Assembly: GCA_027483645.1 (NCBI GenBank)
Contig: JAIXUD010000010.1
Coordinates: forward strand, 272,578-336,577
From: Sphingobacteriales bacterium
Lineage (GTDB): Bacteria > Bacteroidota > Bacteroidia > Chitinophagales > CAIOSU01
Length of the DNA: 64,000 nt
Direction of reading: 5' to 3'
Below, piece by piece: positions 26,756 through 34,822 of this stretch (positions within the stretch are counted from its first letter, which is position 1; every line of letters begins with the position of its first letter). Under the pieces are notes generated by a model, which saw only the letters and a program-made list of their open reading frames with translations, had not been told where the DNA came from and ran no database searches. The position numbers and the translations under genes were made by a program.

Positions 26756-29700
26756 GTGAAGAGACTTCTGTTATTACTATTCGTGTTGGGTTCACTATTA
26801 GCCACAACCGCAGTGAAGGCCCAACAAAGCACCGTGTATAAAGACCCTTGGGCTATGTACAACGAGGCTATCCAATTTTTCGACCAGCAGAACTACGAAT
26901 CAGCCCAGCGGTTACTGCGCGAATACAACAATTATAAAGTTACCGCTTACGATATACCAAACGGCACCGCACGCAGCCACGCCCAGTTTTTGATTGCTGT
27001 GTGCGCCATGGAACTCTTCCAGCCCGATGCAGAGAAACTGCTGCTTGACTATATATATAGTACCCCCTACGAAAACCCAGATAGGCGAATGGCTTATTAT
27101 CACTTGGGCCGCTACCACTTTAGGGAGAAAAACTACAAAGAATCAATAAAATACTTTAAGGAGATAAGTACCGGCGACCTAAGCCGGGCCGAAACGGATG
27201 AGTACCGCTTTATGATGGCCTATTCTCATTTCTTCAACAAGGATTTCAACCAGGCTTATCCGCTTTTTAAGCAAACTAGAAATGTAAATAACAAATACTA
27301 CTACGCGAGTAATTATTACTATGGCTACATTGCCTTCACCAAAGGCGATGTGGATGAGGCGTTGGCTAGTTTTGAGAAGGTAAAAGAGAGCAAAACGTAC
27401 GAGAAAATTATCCCGTTTTACATAGCACAAATCCGTTTCCGCAAGGGGCAATATAAAGAGGTGATAGCCTACTTAAGCCCCATTATTAACGATACCAAGC
27501 TGAGCAACTTTGCGGAGCTGAATCTTACCCTTGGCCAGAGCTACTTTGAGCTGGAGCAATATCCCAATGCCATTAAGTACATTGAGATATACAAAGATAA
27601 GAGCCGCACCCTACAAAAGGGCGAGCTATATCAGTTGGGCTATGCCTATTACCAAACCGGCGATTGCAAAAACTCCATTGCCAACCTTACCCAGCTTGCC
27701 GACCTAAAAGATACCGTTGGTCAAAATGCCTTATATCTGTTAGGTGATTGCTACCTAAAAACTGGCAACAAACTGAACGCTCGCAGTGCTTTCCAAAAAG
27801 CGGCATCGTTCAACTTTGACCCTGTGATTACCGAGAATGCCCGCTTTAGCTATGCCAAACTGAGCTACGAAGCCGGCTTGGACAACGAGGCGGTTACTGC
27901 TTTGGAAGCCTTTATTAAAGAGTACCCAAAATCGAAATACGGAAACGAAGCCCGAACCTTGCTATCGGAATTGCTCATTTCATCAAGCGATTATGAGAAG
28001 GCGTTGGCCATTATTCAAGGCATACCCGACCAGAACCCACAGGTAAAAAAGGCATCGCAAGTGGTGGCCTTCAATCGTGGGGTACAGTTATACAATCAGC
28101 AGCAGTATGATGAGGCCATCAAACACTTCGACCTTTCTTTGAAAAACCCCATAGTACCTAAGTTTAAGGCGATGGCCTACTACTGGAAAGGCGAGTCACA
28201 CTTTGTGCTGGGTGAGTTTGAGAAAGCAGGCTGGCAGTATTCCAACTTCAACGGCATTGCTTCCACTGCAGAGCTTGATAATGCCGAATGGTACCGCATC
28301 AGCGGAAATTATGGGTTGGGTTATGCTTTTTTGAAACAAGGCCGCTATCAAGATGCGACCATCTACTTCGAGAAAGCTGTGGCTGAGGCACGCAAAAGCA
28401 GCAATCCAGAAGTACAGAAACGCATATTGACGGATGCCATATTGCGAAACGGCGATAGTTACTACCTCCTGAAGAATTACCCTAAAGCCATCGACAACTA
28501 TGATGAGATATACACCCGCAATGCAACAGGTAAGGATTATGCTATGTTCCAGAAGGGGCTGATACAGGGCTTGCAAGGGAACTATGATGGCAAGGTGAGC
28601 ACCATGATTGAAATGCACAGGTTGTTTCCTAACTCCTCTTATGCTGATGATGCATTGTTTGAAGCGGCCAACACCAACCTAGAGCAAGGAAAAAATGCCA
28701 CCGCCATCGGCCAGTACCAAAAGTTGCTAAAAGATTACCCTAGCTCAGCTTACAAAGTAGAAGCTTACATGAAGCTCGGCTTGGTGTTCTTTAATGATAA
28801 GGACTACAAAAAATCCCTCGAAAGCTACGAGAGGGTGCTGCAATTGGCACCCAATACTTCTATGAGCAAAGAGGCTTTTGCCGGTATACAAGAGATTGCC
28901 ATTGCCACGGGCGATAAAAGCATTGTGCTGAACATCATGAAGAAGTACAACGTGCAAGTGGACGAGGCGGATGAGTTGAACTACCGCATCGCCGAAAACC
29001 AGTTCATCCAAAAGAACTATGCCCAAGCCATTAAGTTGTTTAATGAGTATTTGATTGGTTTCAGCAAAGGCGCTTATGCACTCAATGCCCACTATTACCG
29101 TGGCGATAGCTACTATGAGTTGAACAAATTCACCGACGCATTGCCAGATTATGAAGCGGTAATTGACTTAGCGCCGAATCACTTCTTGGAGCCTGCTTTG
29201 GCTAAAGCATCGTGGATAGCTTATTACAAGGCTAGGGATTATGAGAAATCTTACACCTTGTTTAAGAAGCTGTTAGAGAATACACAGGATAAGCAGAATG
29301 TATTTGCTGCCAATCTGGGCCTAATGCGTACCACTTACCACTTGGAAAAATTCAGCGAAACGGAGAAGTATGCTAGCACGCTGCTTTCAAGTGGCCAGGC
29401 AAGCCCGCAGGAAGTGTTTGAAGCCGACTACTATTTGGGTAAAATCGCCTTCGACAATAAGAACTACACGAAGGCTGAAATCCACTTGAAGAAAATTGAG
29501 GACAAGGACAACATTGAAGGCACTGATGCCATGTATATGCTGGCGTATATACTGTATGCCAATGGCAGCTACGATAAGTCGATTGAGAAAGCTTATGAGG
29601 TGATAAACAAACGCGGCGGTTATGAAGAGCAGGTAATACGCAGCTACATATTACTGGGCGAAAACTACTTTAAGAAGGGTAACAACTTCCAAGCGAAGAG

Positions 29701-29881
29701 CACGCTGCAAAGTATTATTGACAACTATGAGCCAGAAGACGAGCTGAAACAGGAAGCGCGCCAAAAGCTGCAAATGATTATCGATTCGGAGGCAGGCACC
29801 AACAAGTTGGCGCCGGATGAAGAAGAGGGCGACGAGCTAGAAGCCGACCCTGATGGAACTATTGAATTGAATCAACCATAA
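26756..29881 (+). CDS. Large exported tetratricopeptide-repeat protein
   Basis: The 1041-residue product begins at a GTG codon with a signal peptide (KRLLLLLFVLGSLLATTAVKAQQ). Nearly the whole mature chain is TPR helices in tandem, for example YNEAIQFFDQQNYESAQRLL, YHLGRYHFREKNYKESIKYF, LYQLGYAYYQTGDCKNSI, AYMKLGLVFFNDKDYKKSLE and MYMLAYILYANGSYDKSIEK, roughly 20-25 repeats, then an acidic tail (DEEEGDELEADPDG). It would be a periplasmic scaffold. Position between a TonB receptor and a plugless outer-membrane barrel suggests it links them or assists their assembly. No enzyme motif is visible. Confidence 0.87.
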   Translation: MKRLLLLLFVLGSLLATTAVKAQQSTVYKDPWAMYNEAIQFFDQQNYESAQRLLREYNNYKVTAYDIPNGTARSHAQFLIAVCAMELFQPDAEKLLLDYIYSTPYENPDRRMAYYHLGRYHFREKNYKESIKYFKEISTGDLSRAETDEYRFMMAYSHFFNKDFNQAYPLFKQTRNVNNKYYYASNYYYGYIAFTKGDVDEALASFEKVKESKTYEKIIPFYIAQIRFRKGQYKEVIAYLSPIINDTKLSNFAELNLTLGQSYFELEQYPNAIKYIEIYKDKSRTLQKGELYQLGYAYYQTGDCKNSIANLTQLADLKDTVGQNALYLLGDCYLKTGNKLNARSAFQKAASFNFDPVITENARFSYAKLSYEAGLDNEAVTALEAFIKEYPKSKYGNEARTLLSELLISSSDYEKALAIIQGIPDQNPQVKKASQVVAFNRGVQLYNQQQYDEAIKHFDLSLKNPIVPKFKAMAYYWKGESHFVLGEFEKAGWQYSNFNGIASTAELDNAEWYRISGNYGLGYAFLKQGRYQDATIYFEKAVAEARKSSNPEVQKRILTDAILRNGDSYYLLKNYPKAIDNYDEIYTRNATGKDYAMFQKGLIQGLQGNYDGKVSTMIEMHRLFPNSSYADDALFEAANTNLEQGKNATAIGQYQKLLKDYPSSAYKVEAYMKLGLVFFNDKDYKKSLESYERVLQLAPNTSMSKEAFAGIQEIAIATGDKSIVLNIMKKYNVQVDEADELNYRIAENQFIQKNYAQAIKLFNEYLIGFSKGAYALNAHYYRGDSYYELNKFTDALPDYEAVIDLAPNHFLEPALAKASWIAYYKARDYEKSYTLFKKLLENTQDKQNVFAANLGLMRTTYHLEKFSETEKYASTLLSSGQASPQEVFEADYYLGKIAFDNKNYTKAEIHLKKIEDKDNIEGTDAMYMLAYILYANGSYDKSIEKAYEVINKRGGYEEQVIRSYILLGENYFKKGNNFQAKSTLQSIIDNYEPEDELKQEARQKLQMIIDSEAGTNKLAPDEEEGDELEADPDGTIELNQP

Positions 29882-29893
29882 GCACCCGCCAAC

Positions 29894-31549
29894 ATGAAGA
29901 CACTATATAGAAGCTTACTAGTTGCCGCGGCTGGATTGATGATGACCCCGCTAATGGCACAACAACCCGGTGCTAAAGATACCATCGGGCCACAATCGGT
30001 AACTGTATATACCAATACCACTCCGGTGGTACAAGATGCGGTAAAGGTGCTGTACCCTGCCGAGATACCTACCTATAAGCGCGACGTAACAGTACTAAAA
30101 TACGATGTGCCTTCCCGCGAGGCAGAAGTGCCTTATGAGCCGGTTACTATTCGTCCGCTGGGTTTGTCGAAGGAGAAACCGATGGATTTCCCAAGTAGCT
30201 ATGTGAAACTGGGCTTTGGTACACAGTTGAGCCCCTTCTTGGAAGCCATGCACAATGGCCGTAAAGTAGTGAAAGACCAAGAGAAGTTTAGCTATGGCCT
30301 TTACTTAAAGCACCACTCGGCTTATGCCAGCAAAATTGATTTCCAAGATTTTAGCGAGAACCGTGCAGCGGCCTATGGCAGTATATTCCTTAATAAGGTG
30401 CGCATAAACACCAAGCTGGAGTACAGGCGCGATGGCCGCTTCTACTATGGTATAGATGTGCCGGATTCATTGGACATCAAGAAGAAAGATGTTCGCCAAA
30501 TATTCAACCAATTTAATGCCACCATTGAGTTGTTGAATACCAAAATCAGCGATTCGCACTTCGATCACAATACCCATATCAACTTCTATCACTTTAGTGA
30601 TAGGTTTGATCAGAGTGAGTTTGGGATTATCGTTTCGGCCAAGTTGCAAAAGGCATTTGGCACTAAGCACTTCGTATCGGTTCGTTTAGATGAGGACTAT
30701 ACTGGCTTTAAGAGCAACACATACACCAAAAACCGGAACCTATTTATGTTCCGCCCAACCTATGAGTATAATGACCTTACCAATAAGATCATTGGTGGCG
30801 TTGGCTTTGCTTATGAGGACAAAACCTTCCACGTGTTGCCGCATTTGAGCTTTGAGCGCCCATTGTGGAAACAGTACTTGGTAATGTACAACGGCTGGAA
30901 AATGGAACTGCGCCGCCTAGGGTACCGCGACCTAGCGATGACCAACCCTTGGATACAGCCAGAAGGCTTCGAGCTAAAGCACACTCGTTATGAAGAACGC
31001 TTGATTGCGGGTTTCAAAGGTACTATTGGCAAATTTAGCTATGATGCCAGCATCCGCCAGATTGTGTTGCGCCGTGCGCCATTGTTTGTAAACGACCCTA
31101 CGGACATCAGCAAATTTGATGTGCTATATGCCCGTGGTAGGCTGAACATTATGAAACCTATGGTAGAGCTAGCCTACCGGGTAAACAGCAACTTGGATTT
31201 TACCCTTTTTGGCGAATTTAACCAGTACGAGGTGGAGGTTGAGGCCCGCGCCTGGCACATGCCGCGCTGGTACACCAGCTTCACTACCCGCTTAAAGATT
31301 GGCGATAAGCTGTTCCTTAATGCCCGCGTGTACGGCATTGATGGCGTATTTGCCAAACTGCCCGATGGCTCTGAACAGAAGCTGAAAGGCACGGTAGATG
31401 TGAACCTGGGCGCTACGTACAAGTTCAGCAAGTCGTTCTCCTTCTTCGCGAACCTCAACAACATTGCCCACTTCAAGTACGAGCCCTACTACCGCTACAG
31501 CACCTACGGGTTCAACTGTATGGCAGGGGTTATATTTACGTATAATTAG
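29894..31549 (+). CDS. Outer-membrane beta-barrel protein without plug (TonB receptor-like)
   Basis: The 551-residue product has a signal peptide (YRSLLVAAAGLMMTPLMAQQ), about 70 residues of extended sequence, then alternating aromatic/polar strands (YVKLGFGTQLSPFLEAM, FSYGLYLKHHSAYAS, VRINTKLEYRRDGRFYYGI, FSFFANLNNIAHFKYEPYY) ending NCMAGVIFTYN. There is no plug or regulatory module, so it is not a complete TonB receptor. The strand pattern resembles the C-terminal barrel of such receptors. It closes the three-gene cluster and is followed by a strong terminator. Confidence 0.8.
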   Translation: MKTLYRSLLVAAAGLMMTPLMAQQPGAKDTIGPQSVTVYTNTTPVVQDAVKVLYPAEIPTYKRDVTVLKYDVPSREAEVPYEPVTIRPLGLSKEKPMDFPSSYVKLGFGTQLSPFLEAMHNGRKVVKDQEKFSYGLYLKHHSAYASKIDFQDFSENRAAAYGSIFLNKVRINTKLEYRRDGRFYYGIDVPDSLDIKKKDVRQIFNQFNATIELLNTKISDSHFDHNTHINFYHFSDRFDQSEFGIIVSAKLQKAFGTKHFVSVRLDEDYTGFKSNTYTKNRNLFMFRPTYEYNDLTNKIIGGVGFAYEDKTFHVLPHLSFERPLWKQYLVMYNGWKMELRRLGYRDLAMTNPWIQPEGFELKHTRYEERLIAGFKGTIGKFSYDASIRQIVLRRAPLFVNDPTDISKFDVLYARGRLNIMKPMVELAYRVNSNLDFTLFGEFNQYEVEVEARAWHMPRWYTSFTTRLKIGDKLFLNARVYGIDGVFAKLPDGSEQKLKGTVDVNLGATYKFSKSFSFFANLNNIAHFKYEPYYRYSTYGFNCMAGVIFTYN

Positions 31550-31593
31550 GAATTAGAAATAACCCTTCGACTTCGCGCAGGATGACAGATATG

Positions 31594-31630
31594 AGACTGC
31601 TTCAACTACAAGTTGAGGCAGTCTTTTTTT
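31594..31630 (+). terminator. Intrinsic terminator after the outer-membrane cluster
   Basis: AGACTGCTTCAACT pairs with AGTTGAGGCAGTCT (14 bp, one G-T) and is followed by seven T residues. Confidence 0.92.
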
Positions 31631-31643
31631 GGGACAAAATATC

Positions 31644-31684
31644 GAAAACAAAAAGCCGCCCAGCAATTAAGCAAGGCGGCTTTT
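31644..31684 (-). terminator. Intrinsic terminator of the acyl-CoA dehydrogenase-SCP2 gene
   Basis: On the minus strand AAAAGCCGCC, a 14-base loop, GGCGGCTTTTTG. It lies about 19 bases after the stop codon at 31703 and back-to-back with the terminator of the converging cluster. Confidence 0.9.
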
Positions 31685-31702
31685 ATCTAGCGTTCAAGTA
31701 GA

Positions 31703-33295
31703 TTATGCCAAGCGCTGGAACAAACCGGCAAACTTCATCATTTCGCCAAGGTTGCTTATTTTAATTTTGCCCATCATTACGGCCATTTGCGGGTTGGTGC
31801 GGCCCAACTCTACGTCTTCGTAAGTGCTATCGCTAGTAGTTACTACACAGTTGGCAGTACCTACGTGGCCTTCGGATACGTTGGCATTTTGGTCCTTGAT
31901 TTCCACGGTAAATTTGCCACCGCGTTCGCCGGCAATGTCAAAGTGGAAGGTAGTATCTAGGCCTTCAGCTTTGTCTTTCTTCAAACGGTTTGGTAATGAG
32001 AGGATAATTTCTTTTGCAGTTTCAGGTGCAGTTACTGACATGTTGCTTTCTTTTAGGGTTTTATCAATTGATTCATTAACATTCTCTGGTGTGGTATTAG
32101 TTTCCTGTGCTTGTTCTTTCATAGCTTGGTAAGCCGATTCGTAGGATACGCCGTCAATCACCACTTTGCTGATAATTTCGCGCATTATCTCCGAAGCGCC
32201 GCCCACTATCGTGCCTACCCGAGCGTCGCGGTACATGCGTGCCATGGGGAAGGTTTCCATATAGCCATAGCCGCCAAAGTATTGCAGGCAAACGTCTGCG
32301 GCTTTTTTGCCCAGTTCGGTGCCCAGCAGTTTTACCATGCTGCACTCCTTTACGGCAAATATGCCTTTATCAAATTTCCAACCGGTAAGGTATACCAAAG
32401 CGCGGCAAGCCTCAATTTCGGTAGCCAAATCAGATAGCGTATGCCGAATGGTTTGGAATTTCTGCAATTTCTTGCCAAAAGCCTCGCGCTCGCGGATGTA
32501 TTTCAAAGTAGTTTCCAACACCAACTCAGCACCTGCGCAAGCAGCAATGCCGCCAACCAACCGCTCCAGCTGAAAGCTTTCCATAATGTAGTAAAAGCCT
32601 TGGCCTTCTTTGCCCACTAGGTTGCTCACGGGTACTTTTACATTATCGAAAAATAGCTCGCCAGTATCGCTGCTGTGCCAGCCCATCTTCTCTAGCTTGC
32701 GAGTGGTAAATCCAGGCGTACCTTGGTCTACAACTATCAAACTGATGCCAGCAGGCCCTGCATTGGGGTCGGTTTTTACGGCTACGGTTACAAAGTCGCC
32801 ATATACGCCGTTGGTAATAAAAGTCTTTTGTCCGTTAAGGATGTAGTAATCGCCTTCGCGCTTCGCAGTCATGCGTATGTTGGCCACATCGCTACCCGCG
32901 CCCGGTTCTGATACCGCTAGGGCACCCCACTTGGTACCATCTATGGCACCGGGAAGGTAGCGCTGCTTCAACTCGTTGCTGCCAGCCTTGCTGATGTGGG
33001 CTGTGCTCATATACTGGTGAACGCTGTGTGCGGCCGAAAAGCCTGCTAAGCCACTGCGGGCGCATTCTTCCAAAAGTACTACGGAATAAAAGAAATCGTT
33101 GTTGCTGCCGCCGTACGCCTCGCTGTGGTTAATGCCCAAAAAGCCCAGCTCGCCCATACGCAACCATACTTTTCGTGGTATCTGTTGGTCGCGCTCCCAC
33201 GTATCGGCATGGGGCTTTACTTCAGCCTCAATAAACTGCCTCACGCTCTGGCGGAACAGTTCATGCTCTTCGTTGAAAAACAGGGATTCGGTCAT
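31703..33295 (-). CDS. Acyl-CoA dehydrogenase fused to an SCP2 sterol-carrier-like domain
   Basis: The 530-residue product has a complete FAD acyl-CoA dehydrogenase (residues 1-385: FLGINHSEAYGG, WGALAVSEPGAGSDVANI, TFITNGVYGD, MGWHSSDTGELFFDNVKV, CLQYFGGYGYMETFPMARMYRD). The usual Glu in the Y-E-G-T segment is replaced (IVGGASEIMRE) and Glu in FQLERL is present, as in the long-chain/isovaleryl-CoA class that takes its catalytic base from another helix. A linker at 386-418 leads to an SCP2 domain at about 425-530 (DTTFHFDIAGERGGKFTVEI, NPQMAVMMGKIKISN). SCP2 domains bind acyl-CoA or lipids, so it may deliver substrate. An ATG inside the linker (32041) could start the SCP2 part separately. The frame is unbroken. 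Confidence 0.9.
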   Translation of the reverse strand: MTESLFFNEEHELFRQSVRQFIEAEVKPHADTWERDQQIPRKVWLRMGELGFLGINHSEAYGGSNNDFFYSVVLLEECARSGLAGFSAAHSVHQYMSTAHISKAGSNELKQRYLPGAIDGTKWGALAVSEPGAGSDVANIRMTAKREGDYYILNGQKTFITNGVYGDFVTVAVKTDPNAGPAGISLIVVDQGTPGFTTRKLEKMGWHSSDTGELFFDNVKVPVSNLVGKEGQGFYYIMESFQLERLVGGIAACAGAELVLETTLKYIREREAFGKKLQKFQTIRHTLSDLATEIEACRALVYLTGWKFDKGIFAVKECSMVKLLGTELGKKAADVCLQYFGGYGYMETFPMARMYRDARVGTIVGGASEIMREIISKVVIDGVSYESAYQAMKEQAQETNTTPENVNESIDKTLKESNMSVTAPETAKEIILSLPNRLKKDKAEGLDTTFHFDIAGERGGKFTVEIKDQNANVSEGHVGTANCVVTTSDSTYEDVELGRTNPQMAVMMGKIKISNLGEMMKFAGLFQRLA

Positions 33296-33302
33296 ACGTT
33301 AT

Positions 33303-33348
33303 CAAACGGTCGTTTGGTAAATATACCAACCATTTTGTTGGGACACAA
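33303..33348 (-). promoter_or_regulatory. Promoter with palindromic operator before the acyl-CoA dehydrogenase gene
   Basis: On the minus strand TTG (33348-33346, inside a TTGTGTC array), a 20-base spacer and TATATTTA (33325-33318) make a near-consensus Bacteroidota promoter. Directly downstream lies the palindrome CAAACGGTCGTTTG (33303-33316), two 6-bp half-sites with a 2-bp spacer. Such palindromes are typical operators of TetR-family regulators of fatty-acid catabolism. Its place between the -7 box and the start codon fits repression. Confidence 0.7.
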
Positions 33349-33485
33349 GACTTAAGACACAAGACACAAGATTATTTTGTTAAAAAGTACACCAAAACAA
33401 ACTATACTAACAATCAGAACAGATTGAGAAATGTTTTTTTGCAGCAATCTTGTGTCTTGTGTCTTGTGTCTTGCGTCTTATGTCT
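33342..33485. repeat. Inverted pair of TTGTGTC heptad arrays
   Basis: GACACAA words at 33342-33373 and TTGTGTC words at 33447-33485 face each other across a 73-base loop and are complementary over about 30 positions. They fill the gap between the YggS-like gene and the acyl-CoA dehydrogenase gene. The left arm supplies the -33 box of the latter. Confidence 0.85.
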
Positions 33486-33489
33486 ATTG

Positions 33490-34137
33490 TTAACCAAACA
33501 GCAAACTCCCAATCCGCACCATCGTTGCGCCTTCGGCAATGGCTAGGTCGTGGTCGGCACTCATACCCATGGAAAGGATATCAAACGATGGGTCATTAAC
33601 GAAATGCTGGGTTTTGGTTTGATCAAACAGCTGTTTTAGGCTGCGGAACTCTCTTCGAACTTGCTCGGTATCATCGGTATTACTGGCCATGCCCATCAAT
33701 CCACGGATGCGGATGTGCTGTAACCCCTTATAGGCTTGGTTTTGAAGTAAGGCGTTCAATTCTTCTATACTCAAGCCAAACTTGGTTTCCTCGGTGGCAA
33801 TAAATATCTGTAAAAGGCAATCCACCCTGCGGTTTGCTTTATGAGCTTGTTTGTCAATTTCTTGCAGCAATGCCAGGCTATCCACCGAATGGATGAGGTG
33901 CACAAAAGACGCAATGTACCTTACCTTGTTGCGTTGTAAGTGGCCAATAATGTGCCAATGGATGTCTTTTGGTAATTGCTCATGCTTGCCCAACAGTTCT
34001 TGTACTTTGTTCTCACCGAAGTGCCGTTGGCCGCCGTTGTACAAGGTTTGTAATGCACTTAACGGTCGGGTTTTTGACACCGCCACCAGCGTCACGTTTT
34101 TTTCCTTTAATTTTGTTGTAATGCTTTGGTATGACAT
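33490..34137 (-). CDS. YggS/PLPBP family pyridoxal-phosphate homeostasis protein
   Basis: The 215-residue product has the YggS signatures: PLP lysine in LVAVSKTRPL near residue 22, HFGENKVQELLGKHE, IHWHIIGHLQRNKVRYI, IHSVDSLALLQEID, TKFGLSIEEL, GLMGMASNTDD and the C-terminal LSMGMSADHDLAIAEGATMVRIGSLLFG. These proteins bind PLP without a known catalytic reaction and keep vitamin B6 and amino-acid pools balanced. A TAnnTTTG box lies only five bases before the ATG. Confidence 0.94.
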   Translation of the reverse strand: MSYQSITTKLKEKNVTLVAVSKTRPLSALQTLYNGGQRHFGENKVQELLGKHEQLPKDIHWHIIGHLQRNKVRYIASFVHLIHSVDSLALLQEIDKQAHKANRRVDCLLQIFIATEETKFGLSIEELNALLQNQAYKGLQHIRIRGLMGMASNTDDTEQVRREFRSLKQLFDQTKTQHFVNDPSFDILSMGMSADHDLAIAEGATMVRIGSLLFG

Positions 34138-34141
34138 GTAG

Positions 34142-34149
34142 CAAAGGTA
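34142..34149 (-). promoter_or_regulatory. -7 box abutting the YggS-like start codon
   Basis: TACCTTTG (34149-34142 on the minus strand) matches TAnnTTTG, and its last base is five bases from the ATG at 34137. Transcription would start at or next to the ATG. No TTG at the right spacing was found, so it is a partial match. Confidence 0.5.
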
Positions 34150-34156
34150 ATGGATA

Positions 34157-34235
34157 GTATCAAGTAGTGAGAATCAAGTATCAAGTACAAAATCCTAAAA
34201 GAAAAAAATATAGTATTGAAACGCCCCAAAGGGGC
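34157..34235. repeat. TCAAGTA heptad array and GCCCC hairpin
   Basis: TCAAGTA, GTGAGAA, TCAAGTA, TCAAGTA words lie at about 34159-34188. Next comes the hairpin GCCCCAAAGGGGC (34223-34235) followed by AGAATGCTAGCGGGGGGCAT, a GC-rich intergenic element unlike its AT-rich surroundings. Confidence 0.6.
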
Positions 34236-34303
34236 ACCAGAATGCTAGCGGGGGGCATCGCCCTCCGGACGTAACAAGTTTCCGGAAACAATAATAACCA
34301 CCA

Positions 34304-34732
34304 ATGGCCAAGACTCTGCTCATACTACTGCTCCTCACAACCCTAGCTGCTTGCAACGAGGCGGCTCAAAAACCATCGGGCATGCTGCCAGATGAGGAGA
34401 TGGTGGAGGTATTGGTGGCATTGCATTTGGCAGAGGCAAGGGCAGATTTGTTGCTAATTCCGAGGGATAGCATTACACCCTTGTTGGAGGCACGCTATGC
34501 TGAGATTTTTGCCGAGAAAAACATTGATTCGGCAGCCTTTAACCGCTCTTTTGCGTACTACGAGCGCAACCCCGAGCAGATGGACTCACTCTATCAAAAA
34601 GTTATTGACAACCTAGTAGAAAATGAGGCTAAATACCGCGCCGATACAACGATTGCTGATACAATGGTTGAAATGATTGATACCATCCTCGATACACCGA
34701 TGCCCATAGATTCATTGCCCAGAAGGCGATAG
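34304..34732 (+). CDS. DUF4296 lipoprotein
   Basis: The 142-residue product has a lipoprotein signal peptide with lipobox LAAC at about residues 13-16, then the DUF4296 sequence ML PDEEMVEVLVALHLAEAR and FNRSFAYYERNPEQMDSLYQ as two predicted helices. A Thr/Asp-rich tail ends LPRRR. DUF4296 proteins are confined to Bacteroidota and have no known function. It lies between the YggS-like gene and the giant adhesin, convergent with the latter. Confidence 0.85.
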   Translation: MAKTLLILLLLTTLAACNEAAQKPSGMLPDEEMVEVLVALHLAEARADLLLIPRDSITPLLEARYAEIFAEKNIDSAAFNRSFAYYERNPEQMDSLYQKVIDNLVENEAKYRADTTIADTMVEMIDTILDTPMPIDSLPRRR

Positions 34733-34751
34733 AAGTAAGAGGAAATGAAGT

Positions 34752-34818
34752 GTCCATGGTCTATCGTCCATCGTCCGTGGTCCTGAAGCAGTCCATCGTC
34801 CATCGTCCATCGTCCAAC
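34752..34818. repeat. GTCCATC heptad array
   Basis: GTCCATG, GTCTATC, GTCCATC, GTCCGTG, then after 10 bases four GTCCATC words. The array separates the 3' ends of two convergent genes and ends four bases before the giant adhesin stop codon. The word family is shared with 12451-12482 and 48546-48572. Confidence 0.85.
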
Positions 34819-34822
34819 AAAA

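Noticed and set aside
32039..32041. Frameshift joining two genes in the acyl-CoA dehydrogenase-SCP2 frame
   Set aside because: The frame is continuous and the linker has normal charged composition; the fusion is accepted, with the internal ATG noted.
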